From Armatimonadota bacterium (GTDB lineage: Bacteria; Armatimonadota; Fimbriimonadia; Fimbriimonadales; Fimbriimonadaceae), in assembly GCA_023392285.1 (NCBI GenBank), contig JAEVZK010000152.1:1-28550 (forward strand): 28,550 nt of DNA. Reading direction: 5' to 3'. Each line of letters starts with the position of its first letter. Positions within the stretch are counted from its first letter, which is position 1. The notes beneath the pieces were generated by a model. It saw only the letters and a program-made list of their open reading frames with translations, ran no database searches and was not told the DNA's origin. The translations under genes and the position numbers were made by a program. Below, in pieces: positions 20,976 through 26,764 of the stretch.

Positions 20976-22375
20976 TGAAACTCCGGTGCACACAGCGCAA
21001 GGGCAGCCTTCTTGGGCCAGTCGCCACCCATTTCTGCCACTTTTGCACTTGTGCACAGTGCGAGATGATCGACTTGCAGGCCGCCCATCTTCTCGTCTAG
21101 CTGCTCAAAATCTAAGCTGGTGCCTCCGATGCGCCCTTCGGTGAGCGCTAGAGCAAAGTTCCACCGAGCCAGCAGCGAACCCGTCCAGGCGGCAGTTCGG
21201 TCAGGGTAGCCGTCGGGCATCGGCCAGAGATAGAGCGGCTGGCCCATTCGCTCAAGGTGCATTTGCAGGTTCTTGCCGCCGTCGCTCACCGCGCCAAACG
21301 CGCGTAAACTCGAGACGAGAAAGTCCAGCGGGCGCTTCGCAATGGCAGGCGATTCGATCAGGTCCTGAGAATTCAGCAGCGGCATCAGCATCGATGACAC
21401 GTCACCTTTTGTTGTCCTGAACGTCTCTGCCGTGCTTTTGACCCATCGCGGCACCGGAGTTCCTAAAAAGTGCGTGCACAGCTTCCGAGAGATGAACTGG
21501 GCGGTGGAAGGGTGATCTAGGAGGATGTCCAGCACCCGGTCGAGATCTCTTTCTCCGCCCCCGGGAGAAATTACATGTCCGAGGACCCGTTTCGCCCCTT
21601 GATCATGTTTCGTCTCGTCGAACCGGACGCTGCCACGACGATGCAGGAACCGATCCTCAACCGTCCATCCCGTGAGGCAGCGGGCGACTTCCGACACATC
21701 CTTCTGGCTGTATCCGCCGCCGAGTCCCAGTGTGTGAAGCTCCATCAACTCACGGGCGTAATTTTCATTTGGCACACCTGCTTCGTTGAGTGTATTGTCC
21801 AAATACCCCAACATGGCCGGACTCTTCGCGGAAGCGCGCAACAATTGGGGGAAGCTAGCGAGAGCTAGGGATCGAATCACACGAGAATCATCGTTGACCT
21901 TGTAATAGGCTCCTAGCCCTTTCTTGCCATAGATGTTGAAGTGATTAGTCCAGAAATCGACCATTCGTTCGCGGACCTGCCATGGAGAGTAGGTTGCCCG
22001 CAGGATCGCCGCTTGGGCAAGCTGATGCAATATCTCACTATCGGGCTCGTCGCGCAACTCATTCCCATCCATGCGCGCCGCTTCGATTCGGCTCACTTGC
22101 AGACTCATGGCGAGGGGTTCCGCTGCGCTGGGCGCGAGTTGGTCGCGTATCCAGGCTTCGTGGCCAACTGAGATCACCTGGGACACTTGCCCCGGCCATG
22201 GTCCGAATCCTGCGCGGTTCAGGAGGCGTACGGTGGGATGAATCGGTCCCTTCGGCAACTGGATGTGCTCAGGCAAGCCGTCGCCCCCAATCGCGGTCGC
22301 CACCTTCGAGCATCCGCTTGCAAGGCCTGCGGCTGCGCCCAATCCAAGCAGGTTGCGACGAGAGATGGAGTCCAT
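20966..22375 (-). CDS. DUF1800 family exported lipoprotein
   Basis: A 469-residue protein of the DUF1800 family, of unknown biochemical role, typically encoded with DUF1501. The N-terminus combines a twin-arginine-like motif (SRRNLLGLGAAAG) with a possible lipobox (LASGC, Cys22), so it is likely exported and lipid-anchored. Family hallmarks are HPTVRLLNRAGFGP, WQVRERMVDFWTNHFNIY, NENYARELMELHTLGLGGGY, VARCLTGWTV, FISRKLCTHFLG and PLYLWPMPDGYPD. It starts within 1 bp of the stop of the upstream membrane protein gene and overlaps DUF1501 downstream, so the three form a tight operon. Confidence 0.92.
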   Translation of the reverse strand: MDSISRRNLLGLGAAAGLASGCSKVATAIGGDGLPEHIQLPKGPIHPTVRLLNRAGFGPWPGQVSQVISVGHEAWIRDQLAPSAAEPLAMSLQVSRIEAARMDGNELRDEPDSEILHQLAQAAILRATYSPWQVRERMVDFWTNHFNIYGKKGLGAYYKVNDDSRVIRSLALASFPQLLRASAKSPAMLGYLDNTLNEAGVPNENYARELMELHTLGLGGGYSQKDVSEVARCLTGWTVEDRFLHRRGSVRFDETKHDQGAKRVLGHVISPGGGERDLDRVLDILLDHPSTAQFISRKLCTHFLGTPVPRWVKSTAETFRTTKGDVSSMLMPLLNSQDLIESPAIAKRPLDFLVSSLRAFGAVSDGGKNLQMHLERMGQPLYLWPMPDGYPDRTAAWTGSLLARWNFALALTEGRIGGTSLDFEQLDEKMGGLQVDHLALCTSAKVAEMGGDWPKKAALALCAPEFQWR

Positions 22376-22881
22376 CAGATCGTCTCAGCGTTGACGTGGA
22401 GAGCCTTGCGCATGAACAGGCTCTGTACTGCGCAGCCGATGCCGATCGACAGCACGCATGGAAGGACGATGAACAGCCCAAGCAAAGGGACCAGCCCGGC
22501 CGCAACGATGAAGATGCCTGCTCGACTAAGCGCGGCGAATCGGGTGAGATTGGAATCGAACTCCTTGAGACGTTCACCTAAAAGCAGCACGAGCCCAGAA
22601 GCCCCCAGTGATGCCAACGAGAGCGCGAGCAGTATGCCGCTCCAGCCAAAGAACTTGACCAGGACTAACGGCACGTTGATCAAGGCAATGGAGATGAACC
22701 CTATCACAAAGAGCAGGACAAAGCCGAGAAAGAAGGTTCGGAAAGGAGCAAACTGGATCAGGCTCCGAGATATTTCTGCTTTTGCTTGGAAGAGCATCGC
22801 GCTTCCAAGAAGCACCGCCCAAGCTGAAAAAGCCATCCCGGCCAACACGGCTATTACTGCAAGAACATCACCGATCAGCAT
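22375..22881 (-). CDS. Multi-pass membrane protein, unknown function
   Basis: A 168-residue integral membrane protein with about four hydrophobic segments (roughly residues 3-30, 46-72, 76-100 and 118-152) and few charged residues. No family is recognised. The ATG at 22881 is chosen because the longer in-frame reading overlaps the divergent lutA gene and encodes unrelated polar sequence. GGAAGGA lies just before this ATG. Its TGA overlaps the DUF1800 start by 1 bp, so it is the first gene of the membrane protein, DUF1800, DUF1501 operon and may work with those exported proteins. Confidence 0.72.
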   Translation of the reverse strand: MLIGDVLAVIAVLAGMAFSAWAVLLGSAMLFQAKAEISRSLIQFAPFRTFFLGFVLLFVIGFISIALINVPLVLVKFFGWSGILLALSLASLGASGLVLLLGERLKEFDSNLTRFAALSRAGIFIVAAGLVPLLGLFIVLPCVLSIGIGCAVQSLFMRKALHVNAETI

Positions 22882-22952
22882 CGTCCTTCCAGGGTAAGAC
22901 AATTTTCCCCAGATGCCAAACCGAAAGGGTCTAAAGGCCGGAGCCGCCTCCG

Positions 22953-22958
22953 TATACT
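22953..22958 (+). promoter_or_regulatory. Candidate -10 element, leaderless start
   Basis: TATACT lies 7 nt before the lutA ATG at 22966. An AAAGG is present but only 1 nt from the ATG, too close for a normal ribosome binding site, so a leaderless mRNA fits better. Confidence 0.5.
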
Positions 22959-22965
22959 GGAAAGG

Positions 22966-23679
22966 ATGAAGGTGCAGCTGATGCTTACTTGCCTCTGCGA
23001 TGCCTTCTACGGCGAGGTGGGAAAGGCGACCGTTCAAGTGCTCGAACGCGTCGGCTGCGACGTGATCTTCCCGGAAGGACAAACGTGCTGTGGCCAGCCC
23101 CCGTTTAACGCTGGAGATTGGAAGGAGGCTCGACGTCTCGCCGATCATTTGCTGAAGGTCTTCGATCCAACCATTCCAATCGTGACTCCATCAAGCTCTT
23201 GTGCGGCCAACTTACGAGAGGGATATCCGATGCTTGGGAAAAGCGCACCGCCGACTTACGAGTTAGGGGAATTTCTTGTAAAGGTAATCGGCCTCAATAG
23301 TTGGCCCGGATCGGCTCCCCCGAATCTGCGACGCGTTGCGTTTCATCCGGCTTGCCATGGAAGGGCGCTGCATCTAGAGATCGTACATACAATTTTATTG
23401 CAATCTCTTAAGGGAATCGAGCTTCTCGATTTTCCAATGGCGGAGCAGTGCTGCGGGTTCGGAGGTGCCTTTTCAACCGATCTCCCTAAGGTGAGCACTG
23501 GGATCGGGCTGGATAAGTTGAATCAAATCGAGAGCGTTCAGCCGGATGCGGTGCTTTCCACGGACATGGGTTGTCTGATGCATCTTCGAGGCTTGTCCAA
23601 GCGGAGGGGTAGCGACTTGCCGATGATGCATTTTGCCCAATATCTTATCCGTTGTGCGGAAGTCGAGGCCATAGAATGA
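22966..23679 (+). CDS. lutA: L-lactate utilisation protein LutA (Fe-S, cysteine-rich)
   Basis: A 237-residue LutA/YkgE-type protein of the LutABC L-lactate oxidation complex, which turns lactate into pyruvate. It has the two cysteine-rich CCG modules: LTCLCDAFY with GQTCCGQPPFNAGD in the first half, and HPACHGRAL with EQCCGFGGAFS in the second, which bind an iron-sulfur centre in this family. Length and motif order are normal. It is the first gene of a four-gene operon; its stop overlaps the lutB start by 4 nt (ATGA). The -10-like TATACT 7 nt upstream suggests the operon promoter. Confidence 0.92.
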   Translation: MKVQLMLTCLCDAFYGEVGKATVQVLERVGCDVIFPEGQTCCGQPPFNAGDWKEARRLADHLLKVFDPTIPIVTPSSSCAANLREGYPMLGKSAPPTYELGEFLVKVIGLNSWPGSAPPNLRRVAFHPACHGRALHLEIVHTILLQSLKGIELLDFPMAEQCCGFGGAFSTDLPKVSTGIGLDKLNQIESVQPDAVLSTDMGCLMHLRGLSKRRGSDLPMMHFAQYLIRCAEVEAIE

Positions 23680-25028
23680 ATCCGGTCGAGCAATACGCAC
23701 GGAGCCTCTCCCAACAGGTGACCGACAACGTCCGCAGCGCTTCCGCTTTGAAGGTGAGCGCGCGTCAACGTGCGCTGGAACAAATTTTCGAAGACGTGGA
23801 AGAGGCGCGAGAGGCAGCAGCGAAGGTGAAGGATTATGTGCTTTCCAACCTGAAGGGCCTCTTGCTACAGCTGGAGACGAAGTGTACAGAGAATAGAATC
23901 CAGGTTCACTGGGCGGTCGATGCAGAAAGTGCTCGCCAAACCATGCTCTCGATCTGCGAGGGGGCCAAAGTGCAGGAGCGCACGATCGTAAAGGCAAAGT
24001 CCATGGCGACCGAGGAGATCCACCTCAACCCCTTTTTGGAGGATCACGGTTACCAGCCGATTGAAACAGATCTTGGGGAGTTCGTTGTTCAACTCGACCA
24101 TGACACGCCCAGTCACATTGTCACGCCAATTATTCACAAGACGCGCCAGGACGTCTCTCTCACCTTCAGCAAGGTGGGGCTCGGTCCGCGGAGTGAAAAC
24201 GCCGAGGAGCTGGCGATGCAGGCTCGTGATCACCTTCGATCTGCCTTTTCAAGGGCGGAGATCGGCATTAGCGGCGTGAACTTTGCCATTGCGGAGTCTG
24301 GTCGGCTGGTTTTGATCGAGAATGAGGGGAATAACCGGCTGTCGACGACCGCACCTCGAATCCATATCGCCTTGATGGGAATCGAAAAAATCCTCCCTCG
24401 TGATGCTGACCTCGCCTTGTTTCTGCCCCTGCTCTCGGGTTCGGCAACCGGGCAGCACCTCACCAGTTACGTGCATCTGATCCAAGGTCCATCTGGTTAC
24501 GATGGCCCGGAAGAGGTCCACCTAGTGCTCCTGGACAACGGTCGATCACGCGTCCTCAGTGGGGAATATCGCGACGTGCTGCGCTGCATCCGCTGCGGTG
24601 CCTGCTTGAATGTCTGCCCGGTGTATCGTCAAACGAGCGGCCACGCTTATGGTCACGTGTACTCTGGCCCCATTGGGGCCGTGCTGGCTCCCGCGCTCGA
24701 AGGAGTCGAACGGTACGGAAAACTCGCGAAGGCTTCGACCCTCTGCGGCGCATGTCAAGAAGCCTGCCCGGTCAAAATTCCTCTCCCTGAGATGCTGCTT
24801 CGTCTGCGAGACGAGAGTGAGCGGGCGGGCGTCCTCGATCGGCAGCCTCTGTGGGGAGCATTTCGATTCGGGGCGATTCACCCAACTTTGTGGCGAGCAG
24901 GACTGGTAATGCTGCCCATGGTGGAGAAGATTGGCGGCAAATCAATGCGAGACTGGACAGATACCCGTGAATTACCCCAACGTGAGGGTGATTCGTTCCG
25001 TGGGTGGTGGCATGACCGACAGAGATAA
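23676..25028 (+). CDS. lutB: L-lactate utilisation protein LutB (4Fe-4S)
   Basis: A 450-residue iron-sulfur subunit of the LutABC complex. The N-terminal LUD domain (about 60-300) contains ISGVNFAIAESGRLVLIENEG, shortened here, and TAPRIHIALMGIEKILP. Two [4Fe-4S] ferredoxin motifs follow, CIRCGACLNVCP and CGACQEACPVKIP, and a C-terminal tail typical of LutB. The start at 23676 (MNPVEQYARS) overlaps the lutA stop; the longer in-frame reading starts inside lutA and is not supported. The end overlaps lutC by 17 bp. This is a normal-length member. Confidence 0.92.
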   Translation: MNPVEQYARSLSQQVTDNVRSASALKVSARQRALEQIFEDVEEAREAAAKVKDYVLSNLKGLLLQLETKCTENRIQVHWAVDAESARQTMLSICEGAKVQERTIVKAKSMATEEIHLNPFLEDHGYQPIETDLGEFVVQLDHDTPSHIVTPIIHKTRQDVSLTFSKVGLGPRSENAEELAMQARDHLRSAFSRAEIGISGVNFAIAESGRLVLIENEGNNRLSTTAPRIHIALMGIEKILPRDADLALFLPLLSGSATGQHLTSYVHLIQGPSGYDGPEEVHLVLLDNGRSRVLSGEYRDVLRCIRCGACLNVCPVYRQTSGHAYGHVYSGPIGAVLAPALEGVERYGKLAKASTLCGACQEACPVKIPLPEMLLRLRDESERAGVLDRQPLWGAFRFGAIHPTLWRAGLVMLPMVEKIGGKSMRDWTDTRELPQREGDSFRGWWHDRQR

Positions 25029-25533
25029 GATTTTGAACTCGTTGCCTACCGATTCAGGCGGCGTTTTGTCGGATTTCCCGCACCGCAATACGGCAGCGGA
25101 TTGGAAGCTATTTGAATCCAAGTTGGCTGAGCTTGGCGGAGAATTGATCACTGTGGAAGAGGCAAACGAGCTTTGCGCTGGCCCAACCTATGTGGATCAG
25201 GATGCGCAAGAAGTCCTTAATCTGCGAGCGGGCGTTACCGGTAGCGTTTGGCAGGCAGAGGTCGGCGTGTGCCTTGCGGACCTTGCAATCGCGGAAACCG
25301 GCAGCCTCGTGATTATCTCCTCGCCTGGAAGGGATCGCCTTACCAGCTTGGCGCCACCGGTCAATATTGTTTTCGTGCGGAACTTGGTCGGCAGTTTGGC
25401 GGAGGCCCTTGGGCAGATCGGGACCTCAAATGCGGTGATTATTTCGGGAACGAGCCGGACAGCGGACATTGAAGGAATCCTCGTGCGTGGAGTTCATGGA
25501 CCAAGGGATTTGTACGTGGTACGCCTCCAATGA
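25012..25533 (+). CDS. lutC: L-lactate utilisation protein LutC (LUD domain)
   Basis: A 173-residue LutC/YkgG-type protein, the third component of the lactate oxidation complex. The LUD-domain core is visible in VGVCLADLAIAETGSLVI, then LAPPVNIVFVRNLV and the C-terminal ISGTSRTADIEGILVRGVHG with the expected ending. The start at 25012 (MTDRDKILNSL) lies within the last codons of lutB; a longer reading would overlap lutB by about 100 bp. The protein is a little shorter than Bacillus LutC (about 240 residues), mainly at the N-terminus. Its stop overlaps the nucleoside hydrolase start by 4 nt. Confidence 0.88.
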   Translation: MTDRDKILNSLPTDSGGVLSDFPHRNTAADWKLFESKLAELGGELITVEEANELCAGPTYVDQDAQEVLNLRAGVTGSVWQAEVGVCLADLAIAETGSLVIISSPGRDRLTSLAPPVNIVFVRNLVGSLAEALGQIGTSNAVIISGTSRTADIEGILVRGVHGPRDLYVVRLQ

Positions 25534-26390
25534 CCCGCAATCCGATCATTCTCGACACCGATATCGGCACCAATATCGACGATGCCTATGCGCTGGTTTT
25601 GGCTGCCGTGTCACCGGAAGTCGATCTGCGGGGGGTGACGACGGTTGGAACCGGCTCCGACCGTCGGGCCGAGCTTGCGCGGGAAATCCTCGGTTTGCTC
25701 AATCGGCGCGACGTGCCGGTGTACCCTGGTGCCGAACGTTCGCTGGGAGGAGCGCCCATCCTGAACGACATTCCAGAGAACGGCACCAAGTCAGCCGCGA
25801 ACCCGTTCATCGTCACCGGCATGGCGCAGAAGCCGCGGGCCAAGCTAGTTTGCGTGGGTCCGCTTACGAACGTCGCCACCGCCCTGCGTGAACTGCATGC
25901 AAGCAAGCGCGAACGATTATCTATACTCGCCGTCGCAGGCAATCTCGGTCCGCCTAAGCGTGACACCAATAGCAGCACGGACATGACTGCGGCGCGTGAA
26001 ATTCTCAGCCATAGCGCTCGAATCCGTTTTTTAGGATTGAACGTGACAGGCGAAACTTCGATGACTTACGAGCAACTCGAGATGATCGAGCTCATTCGAA
26101 AGCCACTTCCAGAGCTGATCGCCCGCCTCCATCGAGACTACTTGAGCAAGGTCGGGCAGACTTCGGCAACCCTTCATGACCCGGTCGCGGTTGCCGCCAT
26201 TGCTAAACCGCAGCTTGTCCGCTTCAGACGAGCGATCGCTTCGGTTGACGAGGAAGACCATATGCTCCGAATCAAGCCAGGGCTTTATGGCAACTGTGAG
26301 ACCGCGAGTTGGCTCGACCGGATCGGGTTTCAGTCCTTCTTCTGGGAGCGAATCCTCAGCGCCATGGACGGACGACGGATTGCGGGATGA
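25530..26390 (+). CDS. Inosine-uridine preferring nucleoside hydrolase family
   Basis: A 286-residue enzyme of the nucleoside N-ribohydrolase family, which cleaves nucleosides into base and ribose in salvage pathways. The calcium-binding N-terminal motif is present as ILDTDIGTNIDDAYAL (Asp cluster), and the family pattern continues with VCVGPLTNVATAL, the N-rich region near FLGLNVTGE and the conserved LHDPVAVAAI. Substrate preference cannot be read from sequence. It is joined to lutC by an ATGA overlap and so is co-expressed with lactate utilisation genes, an unusual partner. A parS site begins at the base directly after its stop codon. Confidence 0.88.
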   Translation: MTRNPIILDTDIGTNIDDAYALVLAAVSPEVDLRGVTTVGTGSDRRAELAREILGLLNRRDVPVYPGAERSLGGAPILNDIPENGTKSAANPFIVTGMAQKPRAKLVCVGPLTNVATALRELHASKRERLSILAVAGNLGPPKRDTNSSTDMTAAREILSHSARIRFLGLNVTGETSMTYEQLEMIELIRKPLPELIARLHRDYLSKVGQTSATLHDPVAVAAIAKPQLVRFRRAIASVDEEDHMLRIKPGLYGNCETASWLDRIGFQSFFWERILSAMDGRRIAG

Positions 26391-26406
26391 TGTTTCACGT
26401 GAAACA
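26391..26406. promoter_or_regulatory. parS: parS site 1 (ParB-binding, centromere-like)
   Basis: TGTTTCACGTGAAACA is a perfect 16-bp palindrome and an exact match to the chromosomal parS consensus (TGTTNCACGTGAAACA) defined in Bacillus. ParB binds it, spreads and loads SMC for chromosome segregation. It fills the gap between the nucleoside hydrolase stop and the 3' end of the YeaQ-type gene. Such sites usually cluster near the replication origin. Confidence 0.93.
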
Positions 26407-26407
26407 T

Positions 26408-26671
26408 TTACTTCCAGACCTTTCGGAATAGAGCGATCAGCAGCATTGCCCCAATCGTCGCACCGAAAATGGTGCCAACCATGCCGCCTCCGCCCTTTTC
26501 GTCAAGAAGGACTCTCATCAAGAACCCCACGAGCAGGGAGCCTGCAATGCCGAGCAGAATCGTCATTAAGCACCCTTTCGGTTCCTTCGAGGAGCCGGGG
26601 CTGAATGCCTTTGCCAGCACGCCCGCTACAAATCCTACGATGATCCACCACATCCACGAGTGCATGATCAT
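26408..26671 (-). CDS. GlsB/YeaQ/YmgE family small membrane protein
   Basis: An 87-residue protein with three hydrophobic segments (about residues 5-24, 36-55 and 63-82). It shows the family pattern WWIIVGFVAGVLAKAFSPG, then GCLMTILLGIAGSLLVGFL, then a glycine-rich turn (EKGGGGMVGTIFGATIGAM). Members are small stress-linked membrane proteins of unclear function, once called transglycosylase-associated. The start at 26671 removes a polar extension present in a longer reading; ATG 26665 is also possible. The gene is placed exactly between two parS sites and is divergent from valS. Confidence 0.82.
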   Translation of the reverse strand: MIMHSWMWWIIVGFVAGVLAKAFSPGSSKEPKGCLMTILLGIAGSLLVGFLMRVLLDEKGGGGMVGTIFGATIGAMLLIALFRKVWK

Positions 26672-26695
26672 CCGACGTGCTTTCGCTTCATCAGG

Positions 26696-26725
26696 TTGCA
26701 AGTGTTCCACGTGAAACAGTACTCT
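26696..26725 (+). promoter_or_regulatory. Candidate valS promoter with parS in the spacer
   Basis: TTGCAA (26696-26701) and TACTCT (26720-26725) are separated by 18 nt, close to -35 and -10 consensus. The 16-bp parS site 2 fills the spacer almost completely, with one base either side. Expected transcription start is about 26732, leaving a leader of about 33 nt before valS. Confidence 0.5.
26703..26718. promoter_or_regulatory. parS: parS site 2 (ParB-binding)
   Basis: TGTTCCACGTGAAACA also matches the parS consensus TGTTNCACGTGAAACA at every fixed position. It lies 312 bp from site 1, on the far side of the YeaQ-type gene, inside the apparent valS promoter. Confidence 0.92.
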
Positions 26726-26764
26726 TTACCCACCCGTTCACGACAGGAACGGCAAGGAGTGAAC

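Noticed and set aside
24651..24660. Other CACGTG-containing spots (near 6832, 12826, 18290, 24655) as parS
   Set aside because: They match only the central six to eight bases and lack the flanking TGTT and AACA parts of the palindrome.
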